Shown here: piece after piece, positions 55,510 through 64,000 of the stretch | How positions within the stretch are numbered: position 1 is the stretch's first letter | How the letters are laid out: every line of letters starts with the position of its first letter | Assembly: GCF_045920555.1 (NCBI RefSeq) | Contig: NZ_CP174509.1 | Coordinates: 248,001-312,000 of the forward strand | Length of the DNA stretch: 64,000 bases | From: Pseudalkalibacillus sp045920555 | Lineage (GTDB): Bacteria > Bacillota > Bacilli > Bacillales > Fictibacillaceae | Direction of reading: 5' to 3' | The notes under the pieces: generated by a model | Seen by the model: only the letters and a program-made list of their open reading frames with translations | What the model was told of the DNA's origin: nothing | The model's database searches: none | Position numbers and translations under genes: made by a program

Positions 55510-56412
55510 ATGAGCGAACAATGGATTTACCTGAACGGCCATTTTGTTAACAAGAATGAGGCTGTTGTATCTGTGTATGACCACGGATTTTTATACGGAG
55601 ATGGGGTGTTCGAAGGAATTAGAATGTATGATGGCAACGTATTTCGCCTGAAAGAACATGTTGATCGCCTTTATGACTCGGCGAAATCAATCATGCTTGA
55701 CATCCCGAAAAGTAAAGACGAACTAACGAAAATCATCGCTGAAACATTAAGGCGGAATGATTTACGTAATGCATATATACGTGTAGTCGTATCAAGAGGA
55801 GTCGGAAACCTGGGGCTTGATCCAAGTTCATGCAGAGACCCTCAAATCATCGTCATTGCGGAACAGCTTGCTCTGTTCCCGAAAAAGCTGTATGAGGCTG
55901 GAATTGAAATCGCAACGGTCGCAAGCAGGAGAAACCGTGCGGATGTATTATCGCCAAAAGTGAAATCGTTGAACTATCTGAATAATATCCTTGTTAAAAT
56001 CGAAGCCAATCTCGCTGGTGTGAGCGAGGCATTGATGCTCAACGATCAAGGGTATGTTGCAGAGGGTTCTGCCGACAATGTCTTCATTGTCAAAGGGAAT
56101 GTGATCAAAACGCCGCCTGGCTATGTGGGAGCGTTAGAAGGTATAACGAGGAACGCCATTATCGAAATTGCTCAACTATTAGGCTTTGAAATGCGGGAAG
56201 AGGTATTTACCCGACATGATGTCTATACAGCAGACGAAGTATTCCTGACTGGAACAGCTGCAGAAGTGATCGGTGTTGTGAAGGTCGACGGAAGACAGGT
56301 CGGAGACGGACGTCCTGGTGAATATACGAATAAGCTTTTAGAAGCGTTCAGAAAAACAGTGACAGAAGATGGATATAAAGTTTACTCAGACGAAAAGGTT
56401 CAAGCGGGATAA
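55510..56412 (+). CDS. ilvE: Branched-chain amino-acid aminotransferase
   Basis: PLP fold type IV aminotransferase making Val, Leu and Ile from their keto acids. 300 residues. YDHGFLYGDGVFEGIR near the start; PLP Lys in VLSPKVKSLNYLNNI; C-terminal LTGTAAEV. ATG 55510 with AAAGGAG nine bases upstream. Resembles the small IlvE type rather than the longer YbgE/YwaA enzymes. First gene of the biosynthetic cluster. Confidence 0.93.
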   Translation: MSEQWIYLNGHFVNKNEAVVSVYDHGFLYGDGVFEGIRMYDGNVFRLKEHVDRLYDSAKSIMLDIPKSKDELTKIIAETLRRNDLRNAYIRVVVSRGVGNLGLDPSSCRDPQIIVIAEQLALFPKKLYEAGIEIATVASRRNRADVLSPKVKSLNYLNNILVKIEANLAGVSEALMLNDQGYVAEGSADNVFIVKGNVIKTPPGYVGALEGITRNAIIEIAQLLGFEMREEVFTRHDVYTADEVFLTGTAAEVIGVVKVDGRQVGDGRPGEYTNKLLEAFRKTVTEDGYKVYSDEKVQAG

Positions 56413-56434
56413 TCGCAAGTTGGTGGTGAATTAG

Positions 56435-58102
56435 ATGCGAAGTGATATGATCAAAAAAGGAATAGACCGGGCACCGCACAGAAGTCTGTTACGTGCCACG
56501 GGAGTTAAAACAAAGGATATTGAAAAACCGTTTATAGGCGTTTGTAATTCCTATATCGATATCATCCCAGGCCATATGCATTTGAACGTTTTCGCAGAAG
56601 TCGTGAAAGAAGCGATCCGCGAGGCGGGAGGAATTCCCTTCGAGTTCAACACGATTGGGGTAGATGATGGAATCGCAATGGGACATATCGGAATGAGGTA
56701 TTCCTTACCAAGCAGGGAGATCATTGCTGATTCAGCTGAGACCGTGATCAATGCCCATTGGTTTGATGGGGTGTTCTACATTCCCAACTGTGACAAGATC
56801 ACTCCGGGGATGTTGATGGCAGCGGCAAGGACGAATGTTCCTTCCGTATTCGTTTCGGGTGGGCCGATGGAAGGCGGAACTTCGAAAGAGGGCAAACCAT
56901 TGTCACTTGTTTCCGTTTTTGAAGGCGTCGGTGCTCACCAATCCGGAACAATGACCGCAGAAGAACTGTTGGATATAGAGCAAAACGCTTGTCCGACATG
57001 TGGTTCCTGTTCAGGAATGTTCACAGCAAACTCGATGAATTCCATGATGGAGATGGTCGGCTTAGCGCTACCGGGCAACGGAACGATCGTAGCTACGTCC
57101 GATGAGCGTCATCGACTAATAAAGGAAGCTGCTCATCATCTTGTCGATATGATCAAGAAAGATATCAAACCGCGAGACATCATTACGAAAGAGGCAATTG
57201 ATGATGCATTCGCACTCGATATGGCGATGGGTGGCTCGACGAATACGGTCCTTCATACCCTGGCAATCGCGAATGAAGCAGAGATTGAATATGATTTCAA
57301 GCGAATCAATGAAATCGCTGAAAAGACCCCATACCTGGCAAAAATCAGTCCGGCATCAGATTATACGATGGATGATGTCCACAAAGCTGGCGGCATAAGC
57401 GCAATCATCAAAGAACTTTGTAAAATTGATGGATTGATCAACCGTGACAGGATAACCGTCACTGGAAAATCGCTCTATGAAACTGTCGAAGCTTACGATA
57501 TCAAAAATGACAAAGTGATCCGAAGAAAGGATAATCCGTATAGTAAAGTCGGCGGGTTATCGGTATTGACCGGAAACATCGCTCCAGAAGGCGGAGTCAT
57601 CAAAGTGGGCGCTGTCGACCCATCGATCAGGACATTCATAGGCAAAGCGGTATGCTTTGACTCCCAGGATGAGGCACAGCAGGGTATCGATGACGGGACG
57701 GTCCAAGAAGGAGATGTTGTCGTCATCCGGTATGAAGGTCCGAAAGGCGGTCCTGGGATGCCTGAAATGTTAGCCCCGACCGCAGCCATTGCGGGGCGAG
57801 GACTGGATAAGAAGGTAGCACTCATTACTGATGGCCGTTTTTCAGGGGCATCCCGAGGCATCTCAGTCGGTCATATATCACCCGAAGCGGCAGAAGGTGG
57901 ACCGATCGCTTTCGTGAAAGATGGAGATTCAATCTTCATCGACCTTGAAAACCGGTCGATCAACCTGATGATCTCGGAAGAAGAGTTAGAGGAGCGCAGG
58001 CAAAATTTTGAACAACCGCCTCCGAAAATCAAAAAAGGCTATTTAGCCCGATATGCAAAACTAGTTACATCAGCAAGTACAGGTGGAATAATGAAAATTT
58101 GA
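56435..58102 (+). CDS. ilvD: Dihydroxy-acid dehydratase
   Basis: Iron-sulfur dehydratase converting dihydroxy-isovalerate/methylvalerate to 2-keto acids. 555 residues. Cluster and metal ligands in GVCNSYIDIIPGH, NCDKITPG and CPTCGSCSGMFTANSMN; C-terminal GRFSGASRGISVGHISPEA in part. The ribosome-binding site is weak (GGTGGTG). Twenty-two bases after ilvE, so same transcript; a T-box terminator follows and separates it from ilvB. Confidence 0.95.
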   Translation: MRSDMIKKGIDRAPHRSLLRATGVKTKDIEKPFIGVCNSYIDIIPGHMHLNVFAEVVKEAIREAGGIPFEFNTIGVDDGIAMGHIGMRYSLPSREIIADSAETVINAHWFDGVFYIPNCDKITPGMLMAAARTNVPSVFVSGGPMEGGTSKEGKPLSLVSVFEGVGAHQSGTMTAEELLDIEQNACPTCGSCSGMFTANSMNSMMEMVGLALPGNGTIVATSDERHRLIKEAAHHLVDMIKKDIKPRDIITKEAIDDAFALDMAMGGSTNTVLHTLAIANEAEIEYDFKRINEIAEKTPYLAKISPASDYTMDDVHKAGGISAIIKELCKIDGLINRDRITVTGKSLYETVEAYDIKNDKVIRRKDNPYSKVGGLSVLTGNIAPEGGVIKVGAVDPSIRTFIGKAVCFDSQDEAQQGIDDGTVQEGDVVVIRYEGPKGGPGMPEMLAPTAAIAGRGLDKKVALITDGRFSGASRGISVGHISPEAAEGGPIAFVKDGDSIFIDLENRSINLMISEEELEERRQNFEQPPPKIKKGYLARYAKLVTSASTGGIMKI

Positions 58103-58109
58103 TATAATC

Positions 58110-58435
58110 AAATCGACGACGAGGTAAAAGTGGTTGGATCTTGTATTCCCAGAGAGCCGGTATAGGTGGAAGCCGGTAATACTCCCAGCCGCGACATCCC
58201 CTCTGAGTGTGGCACTGAACTGTTCTAGTAGGTGCGGCCGGGTAACTTATCGATAAGTTACCTGTTATAAAAAAACGGGACCGACCCAAAAGAGAGTTGG
58301 GTCAGCCCCCTGAGGTAGCATCTGTAAGGGTGCTATGAACAAAGGTGGTACCATGAAGAGGATCAAAGCCTTTTCATCCTTTACGCAATGAAAAAACATT
58401 GCAGTAGTGGGTGGAAAGGCTTTTTATATTTAACT
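58110..58435 (+). promoter_or_regulatory. T-box riboswitch (leucine type) before ilvB
   Basis: Stem I carries AGAGAGCCGGTATAGGTGGAA; GTATT/AATAC and GGAT/ATCC pair around the specifier region, which places CTC (Leu) at 58201-58203. The T-box is AAAGGTGGTACC (58341-58352). The terminator pairs AAAGCCTTT (58365-58373) with AAAGGCTTT (58415-58423) and contains GCAATG/CATTGC. It allows separate control of ilvBHC-leu by tRNA-Leu charging. Confidence 0.9.
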
Positions 58436-58567
58436 AAACTTTGAAAGTTACTGGAGGGTCACCGAGGAGGCTGTCGCCGCCGAAGGTGAACTGAAAATGT
58501 TCCAGGTGCTGAAGCCAGCATCACTTCTATGCGCCATAATCAAAAAAATTCAGGGAGGAGAATTGAA

Positions 58568-60277
58568 ATGAAGGTGAAAGTAAAGGCAGAACCTGAAGAG
58601 CAGCGGCTGACTGGTGCCGAGACTCTGATTCACGCCTTGAAGCAAGAGAAAGTCGAAGTCGTTTTCGGATACCCGGGAGGAGCGGTTTTACCAATCTATG
58701 ACGCACTTTATCGAAATCCGATCAGGCATGTCTTGGCACGACACGAACAAGGCGCAATCCATGCAGCTGAAGGGTATGCAAGAGTTTCAGGAAAGCCCGG
58801 AGTCGTTTTAGCGACTTCCGGACCAGGTGCGACAAATCTGATAACAGGCATAACAGATGCGATGATGGATTCACTGCCACTTGTCATTTTTACAGGGCAG
58901 GTCGCCTCTGGTGTAATTGGAACAGACGCCTTCCAAGAAGCAGATGTGACAGGCATCACGATGCCGATCACAAAACACAATTACCAGGTGCGTGATTTGA
59001 AAGACCTCCCTAGAATTGTGAAAGAAGCTTTTCATATCGCAACGAATGGCCGGCCAGGACCAGTACTCGTAGACATTCCGAAAGATGTATCAGCAACAGC
59101 GACTGAAGTCAATTTTGGTGGGAAGGTTCATTTACCAGGATTCCAACCGACGAGAAATCCGAATGTATTACAGATCAAAAAACTGAACGAGGCAATCGAA
59201 TCTGCCAAGAAACCAGTTATTCTAGCAGGAGCTGGTATCCTTCATGCAAAAGCATCTGAACAATTACGGGTGGTAGCTGAATCGAAAAATATCCCTGTCG
59301 TTCATACACTACTCGGTTTAGGCGGCTTTCCGGCAGATCATCCGTTGTTTCTCGGAATGGGAGGAATGCATGGTTGTTACGCTGCCAACATGGCTTTATA
59401 CGAATGTGATCTGCTCGTCAATATCGGTGCCAGGTTCGATGACCGTCTGACAGGCAATTTGAAAACATTCGCCCCTGAAGCTATTGTGGCTCATATCGAT
59501 ATCGATCCAGCAGAGATCGGAAAGAACGTTGAAACGCAAATCCCGATCGTGGGAGATGCTAAAGCGGCACTGCAGAAGCTTGCAGACGAACAAGGATCAA
59601 GTTCGATGTGTGAAGAATGGCTCGTTCACCTACGTCAATATCAACAGGAATATCCGTACTGGCACAAAGAGTTGGAGGATGTAATCTCTCCGCAAAAGCT
59701 GATTACAGAAATCCACTCGCTGACAGGTGGAGATGCAATCGTAACGACAGATGTCGGTCAGCACCAGATGTGGGCGGCCCAATACTACGCCTTCAACGAT
59801 CCGCATAAATGGGTGACATCCGGAGGACTGGGAACGATGGGATTCGGCTTCCCAGCAGCAATCGGAGCCCAAATCGCTGAACCTGATAAAAGGGTCGTAA
59901 GCATTGTCGGCGACGGTGGATTCCAAATGACATCCGAGGAGCTCATCCTCTTGAGGGAATTGGATCTCCCAGTCAAGATCGTCATCGTCAACAATGGCAC
60001 TCTCGGTATGGTAAGGCAATGGCAGGAATCCTTTTATGAACAACGTTATTCACACTCTGTTTTCAACCTGCAGCCTGACTTTATCAAACTTGCTGATTCA
60101 TATGGCGTTAGAGGATTCAAAGTTTCTACCCTCGAAGAGGCGAAAGCGTTGCTGTCCGAAGTCTTGAATGACGATGAACCAGCATTGATCGATTGCCGTG
60201 TCTGTGCGGCGGAAAACGTGTATCCGATGGTAGCACCAGGAACAGGGCTCCATGAAATGATCGGGGTGAAACCATGA
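58568..60277 (+). CDS. ilvB: Acetolactate synthase, large subunit
   Basis: ThDP-, FAD- and Mg-dependent enzyme for the first common step of Val/Leu/Ile synthesis. 569 residues: N-terminal Pyr domain (VVFGYPGGAVLPIYDAL with catalytic Glu in ARHEQGAIHAAEGYAR), central FAD domain, C-terminal PP domain (VGDGGFQMTSEEL...NNGTLGMVRQWQ in part). ATG 58568 has GGGAGGAG upstream; an in-frame ATG at 58529 is further back. Overlaps ilvH by four bases. Confidence 0.95.
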   Translation: MKVKVKAEPEEQRLTGAETLIHALKQEKVEVVFGYPGGAVLPIYDALYRNPIRHVLARHEQGAIHAAEGYARVSGKPGVVLATSGPGATNLITGITDAMMDSLPLVIFTGQVASGVIGTDAFQEADVTGITMPITKHNYQVRDLKDLPRIVKEAFHIATNGRPGPVLVDIPKDVSATATEVNFGGKVHLPGFQPTRNPNVLQIKKLNEAIESAKKPVILAGAGILHAKASEQLRVVAESKNIPVVHTLLGLGGFPADHPLFLGMGGMHGCYAANMALYECDLLVNIGARFDDRLTGNLKTFAPEAIVAHIDIDPAEIGKNVETQIPIVGDAKAALQKLADEQGSSSMCEEWLVHLRQYQQEYPYWHKELEDVISPQKLITEIHSLTGGDAIVTTDVGQHQMWAAQYYAFNDPHKWVTSGGLGTMGFGFPAAIGAQIAEPDKRVVSIVGDGGFQMTSEELILLRELDLPVKIVIVNNGTLGMVRQWQESFYEQRYSHSVFNLQPDFIKLADSYGVRGFKVSTLEEAKALLSEVLNDDEPALIDCRVCAAENVYPMVAPGTGLHEMIGVKP

Positions 60278-60798
60278 AGAGAAGAATCGTAACAGCAACC
60301 GTTTTGAACCAAAGTGGTGTCTTGAATCGGGTGACAGGGCTTTTTACGAAGCGCCATTTCAACATCGAGAGCATCACAGTCGGTCATACCGAAACAGAAG
60401 GGATTTCGAAAATGACTTTCGTCGTCAATGTCGAGGATGATCGTCAAATTGAACAGCTCCTGAAACAGCTGAACAAGCAGATCGACGTCCTCAAGGTTTC
60501 CGATATCACGAACCAGGCGATCGTTGCTCGGGAACTCGCACTCATCAAAGTACTCGCAACCGGACAGACGAGAGCCGAAATCAGCGGCATTGTCGAACCG
60601 TTCCGGGCATTGATCATTGATATGTCAAGAGATACACTTACTGTCCAAGTAACAGGGGACACAGAAAAGATCGAAGCGATCATCGAGCTGTTAAGGCCAT
60701 ATGGCATCAAGGAGCTCGCCCGAACCGGGATTACCGCATTTACAAGAGGGTTTCAGAAGTCAGTCACTGACCTTAAGCAATACACACTTTTAAAATAA
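60274..60798 (+). CDS. ilvH: Acetolactate synthase, small regulatory subunit
   Basis: 174 residues: ACT domain (NQSGVLNRVTGLFTKRHFNIESI) for valine feedback and a C-terminal ALS_ss_C domain. ATGA overlap with ilvB. Normal length for Bacillus IlvH. Confidence 0.95.
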   Translation: MKRRIVTATVLNQSGVLNRVTGLFTKRHFNIESITVGHTETEGISKMTFVVNVEDDRQIEQLLKQLNKQIDVLKVSDITNQAIVARELALIKVLATGQTRAEISGIVEPFRALIIDMSRDTLTVQVTGDTEKIEAIIELLRPYGIKELARTGITAFTRGFQKSVTDLKQYTLLK

Positions 60799-60816
60799 TC
60801 GAAAGGATGATGGATA

Positions 60817-61842
60817 ATGGTCAAAGTATATTATAACGATGATGTAAAGAATGATGTGTTGAAAGGAAGAAAAGTCGCTGTAATCGGTTATGGTTCCCAA
60901 GGTCACGCACATGCACAGAACTTGAGGGATAGCGGATATGATGTTGTCGTCGGCTTACGTAAAGGGAAGTCCTGGGAGCAAGCGGAGAAAGACGGATTCG
61001 CTGTCAAATCTGTCAGAGAAGCGAGTGAAGAAGCGGATGTCGTCATGGTCCTGCTTCCGGATGAATGGCAACCTGCCGTTTACAACAACGAAATCAAGCC
61101 AGGGCTTACACCAGGTAAAGCATTGGCATTCGCACACGGATTCAACGTTCATTTCAATCAAGTGGTCCCACCGGAAGATGTCGATGTATTCCTCGTTGCA
61201 CCAAAAGGTCCAGGTCATCTCGTAAGAAGAACGTTTGAAAGCGGGGCTGGTGTTCCGGCATTGTTCGGTGTCCATCAAGATGTGAGTGGTGTAGCTGAAA
61301 GTTTAGCATTAGCGTATGCAAAAGGAATCGGAGCTGGCCGTGCAGGAATTTTAGAAACGACCTTCCAGGAAGAAACGGAAACCGACTTGTTCGGTGAACA
61401 GGCAGTCCTTTGCGGAGGGCTCACCTCTCTCGTGAAGGCAGGATTTGAAACGCTGGTAGAAGCAGGCTATCAGCCAGAAGTTGCTTACTTCGAATGTCTG
61501 CACGAGTTGAAGCTGATCGTCGACCTCATGTATGAGGATGGAATCGAGGGAATGCGATTCTCTGTTTCCGATACAGCTCAATGGGGTGACTTCGTATCAG
61601 GCCCACGAGTAGTGAATGAAGAAACGAAAGCAAGGATGAAGGACGTGTTAGAGGATATCCAATCCGGAAAATTCGCGAAGGGCTGGATCTTGGAAAATCA
61701 ATTGAACCGTCCTGTATATAACGCTACGAATCAACGGGAGAAGAATCATCAGATCGAGGTAGTAGGAAGGAGATTACGAGACCTGATGCCATTCATCAAG
61801 AAAGAAAAGGAAAAGGAAGTGGTAAGCAGTGGCCAAAATTGA
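60817..61842 (+). CDS. ilvC: Ketol-acid reductoisomerase
   Basis: 341 residues, class I short form. NADPH site VIGYGSQGHAHAQNLRDSG with GLRKGKSW after it; catalytic HGFNVHF, and DLFGEQAVLCGG/ECLHELKLIVDLMYEDG in the helical domain. GAAAGGATGATGG upstream. Overlaps leuA by 14 bases. Confidence 0.96.
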   Translation: MVKVYYNDDVKNDVLKGRKVAVIGYGSQGHAHAQNLRDSGYDVVVGLRKGKSWEQAEKDGFAVKSVREASEEADVVMVLLPDEWQPAVYNNEIKPGLTPGKALAFAHGFNVHFNQVVPPEDVDVFLVAPKGPGHLVRRTFESGAGVPALFGVHQDVSGVAESLALAYAKGIGAGRAGILETTFQEETETDLFGEQAVLCGGLTSLVKAGFETLVEAGYQPEVAYFECLHELKLIVDLMYEDGIEGMRFSVSDTAQWGDFVSGPRVVNEETKARMKDVLEDIQSGKFAKGWILENQLNRPVYNATNQREKNHQIEVVGRRLRDLMPFIKKEKEKEVVSSGQN

Positions 61843-63370
61843 TGTCTTTGACACGACCCTAAGAGACGGTGAACAATCAGCTGGTGTGAATTTGAATCTA
61901 CTAGAGAAGCTTGAAATCGCTCATCAATTAGAACGACTGGGCGTCGATATCATCGAAGCCGGCTTTCCGGCAGCGTCAAAAGGGGATCTGCAATCGGTTA
62001 AGCGGATTGCGGAATCTGTGAAAAACAGTTCAGTCACGGGGCTTGCCCGGGCGAATAAAAAAGACATCGATGCAGCTTGGGAGGCATTGAAAGGATCTGC
62101 TGAACCAAGGCTTCATGTGTTCCTTGCTACTTCACCGATCCACATGACCTACAAGCTGAAAATGACGACAGACCAAGTGCTTGAAAAAGCTGTGGAAACC
62201 GTCAAATATGCGAAAAAGAATTTTACACATGTCCAATGGTCAGCGGAAGATGCTTGCCGTTCCGATAAACAATTCTTGGTGAAGATCATTACGGAAGTCA
62301 TCGATGCAGGTGCTACCGTCATCAACCTTCCCGATACGGTCGGTTATATGACACCTGAAGAATATGGTGGTTTGTTCCGATTCATCAAGGAAAATGTCCC
62401 TAACGTAGATAAAGTAAAGCTATCCGCCCATTGCCACAATGATTTGGGGATGGCCACAGCCAATACACTTGCCGCCATCGAAAATGGAGCGGACCAAGTG
62501 GAAGGAACCATTAATGCAATCGGTGAAAGAGCCGGAAACACAGGGCTTGAGGAGATTGCAGTAGCCCTTCACATCAGAGATGATTTTTACCGGGCGAAGA
62601 CAGGCTTGAAGCTTGATGAATTGAAACGAACAAGTAACCTTGTCAGCAAGCTCACTGGTATGAAGGTACCTGGAAACAAAGCCGTCGTCGGTAATAACGC
62701 CTTCGCTCATGAATCAGGCATCCATCAGGACGGTGTGTTGAAAGAGAAGACGACGTACGAAATCATCAGCCCAGAACTGATCGGTGTCCAGACTAACCGT
62801 CTCGTCCTTGGTAAACATTCCGGACGACACGCCTTTAAAAACAAGGTGAAGGACATGGGCTTCGAATTGACAGACCAAAAGCTGAACGAAGCATTTCAGA
62901 TGTTCAAGGATTTGGCTGATAAGAAGAAAGAGGTCTCTGACGATGATATTTTCGCTCTTCTTATGGAGAAACAGACCGAAGCAGAAGGAGTCCCATCTTA
63001 CGAGTTGAAGAGCTTGCAAGTCCAATATGGAATGGATAATATTCCTACTGCGACGATCGCTGTCGTGAAACCAGACGGTACCTACAACCAGGAGGCGGCA
63101 ACCGGGTTCGGAAGTGTCGAAGCGATTTATAACACGATTGAAAAGCTTATCGAGGATTCGATCGTATTGCTTGATTACAAGATCCACTCAGTAGGTGGAG
63201 GAAGAGACGCATTGGCTGAGGTTTATGTACAGGTGAAATACAATGATGTCCAATCAAGTGGCCGAGGTACCGCCCAGGACGTACTCGAAGCATCTGCAAG
63301 AGCTTACCTGGATGCAGTCAACAGGGTACGGAACGTGCATCAACGAGAAACGAAAAAAGCGACTGTGTGA
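61829..63370 (+). CDS. leuA: 2-isopropylmalate synthase
   Basis: 513 residues: TIM barrel with FDTTLRDGEQSAGVNL and metal-binding HCHNDLGMATAN, linker, and C-terminal LeuA regulatory domain for leucine inhibition (from about 385). GTG start at 61829 within the ilvC end, with GGAAGTGG upstream. Confidence 0.95.
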   Translation: MAKIDVFDTTLRDGEQSAGVNLNLLEKLEIAHQLERLGVDIIEAGFPAASKGDLQSVKRIAESVKNSSVTGLARANKKDIDAAWEALKGSAEPRLHVFLATSPIHMTYKLKMTTDQVLEKAVETVKYAKKNFTHVQWSAEDACRSDKQFLVKIITEVIDAGATVINLPDTVGYMTPEEYGGLFRFIKENVPNVDKVKLSAHCHNDLGMATANTLAAIENGADQVEGTINAIGERAGNTGLEEIAVALHIRDDFYRAKTGLKLDELKRTSNLVSKLTGMKVPGNKAVVGNNAFAHESGIHQDGVLKEKTTYEIISPELIGVQTNRLVLGKHSGRHAFKNKVKDMGFELTDQKLNEAFQMFKDLADKKKEVSDDDIFALLMEKQTEAEGVPSYELKSLQVQYGMDNIPTATIAVVKPDGTYNQEAATGFGSVEAIYNTIEKLIEDSIVLLDYKIHSVGGGRDALAEVYVQVKYNDVQSSGRGTAQDVLEASARAYLDAVNRVRNVHQRETKKATV

Positions 63371-63443
63371 GTTATTAAATCATTTTCCAGAAAAATTTCG
63401 CTAAGATCAACAACTGAAACTTTTAAAAAATGGAGGGATAATG

Positions 63444-64000
63444 ATGAAAAAGCAAGTGGCAGTACTACCAGGAGATGGAATCGGGCAAGAAGTCATGAAT
63501 GGAGCCCTTGAAGTGTTAAGAGCTATCGAAGACCAATATGGACATCAATTCAAGGTTGTTCAAGCAGATATTGGTGGTGTTGCCATTGATCATCATGGCA
63601 CTCCTCTACCAAAGGAAACACTTGAAGCGTGTAAACGAAGCGATGCCGCCTTGCTCGGGGCAGTCGGGGGACCTAAGTGGAATGAGGTACCTGTCGAACT
63701 CCGGCCAGAGAAAGGGTTGCTCGGGATCCGGAAGGAGCTGGGATTATTCGGAAACCTGCGCCCGGTAAAAACGTTTGAAGCGCTAGTCGATGCATCGCCC
63801 TTGAAACCCAACGTCGTTGAAGGCGTCGATTTCATCATCGTAAGGGAATTGACAGGCGGCCTCTACTTTGGGGAGCCGAGAGAAAGAAGAGGGAAGAATA
63901 AGGAAGTTGCAGTCGATACCCTCCAATATGAGAAAAAGGAAATCGAAAATGTCGTCCGGAAGGCATTCGAGATCGCCTCTGGCAGACGGAAGAAGCTGAC
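63444..64000 (+). CDS. leuB: 3-isopropylmalate dehydrogenase, 5' part (cut by window end)
   Basis: 185 codons before the window ends. N-terminus VAVLPGDGIGQEVM, then LLGAVGGPKWN, RPEKGLLGIRKELGLFGNLRP and RELTGGLYFGEPRERRG, all characteristic. TGGAGGG lies seven bases before ATG 63444 (ATG 63441 is directly before it and also possible). Frame fully open to base 64000. Confidence 0.95.
   Translation, partial: MKKQVAVLPGDGIGQEVMNGALEVLRAIEDQYGHQFKVVQADIGGVAIDHHGTPLPKETLEACKRSDAALLGAVGGPKWNEVPVELRPEKGLLGIRKELGLFGNLRPVKTFEALVDASPLKPNVVEGVDFIIVRELTGGLYFGEPRERRGKNKEVAVDTLQYEKKEIENVVRKAFEIASGRRKKL

Overview
The window is chromosomal DNA of a spore-forming, motile member of the Bacillaceae. Evidence: a Bacillus-type 16S-23S-5S operon, a gerA-gerB-gerC germination operon, cmpA, a complete rsbRSTUVWX-sigB partner-switching operon, and the gene order ydbS-ydbT-rhomboid-acpS-ydcC-alr-ndoAI-ndoA-rsb/sigB-tex-cmpA-sprT-tRNA cluster, which I know from Bacillus subtilis. 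The species cannot be fixed from what is here.

Layout. 1-5.5 kb: end of a membrane transporter, a cyanophycinase/cyanophycin synthetase pair (cphB-cphA) and a frameshifted SDR oxidoreductase. 5.6-9.7 kb, minus strand: a small DUF3905-like protein and a ger(ABC) operon. 9.9-13.2 kb: a chemotaxis receptor pseudogene with two nonsense codons and an IS200/IS605-type element (tnpA, small ORF, tnpB, likely omega-RNA) whose ends can be placed to the base. 13.3-16.4 kb: sigX-rsiX, whose terminator has been split in its loop by an IS3-family element. 16.5-21.7 kb: motB-motA, glutamate dehydrogenase and an LTA-synthase-like enzyme. 21.9-25.8 kb: T-box-controlled argS, a VOC protein, and a second ECF sigma/anti-sigma pair. 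25.9-29.7 kb: tag, then an RRNPP-type peptide quorum-sensing module whose precursor carries nine copies of the putative pheromone, a divergent unknown gene and a NUDIX hydrolase. 29.9-46.5 kb: DacF-like carboxypeptidase and the B. subtilis-like conserved block including the sigma-B operon. 46.6-55 kb: 12 tRNA genes directly upstream of 16S-23S-5S, a decayed second 5S copy, a PLP trans-sulfuration-type enzyme, tRNA-fMet and a second tRNA-Asp. 55-64 kb: ilvE-ilvD (cre, sigma-A promoter and CodY-like box) followed by a leucine-type T-box and ilvB-ilvH-ilvC-leuA-leuB, running off the end of the window.

How it works together. Much of the window is regulation: two ECF sigma/anti-sigma pairs each preceded by a matching ECF promoter, the sigma-B cascade with a sigma-B-like promoter before rsbV, two T-boxes, and the peptide-receptor module. 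The most unusual locus is 26.47-29.2 kb, where the nine-copy precursor lies 12 bases after the receptor gene and an inverted repeat sits between the receptor and the divergent unknown gene. Decay is concentrated at 9.9-16.4 kb, where two unrelated insertion sequences lie about 2.4 kb apart.
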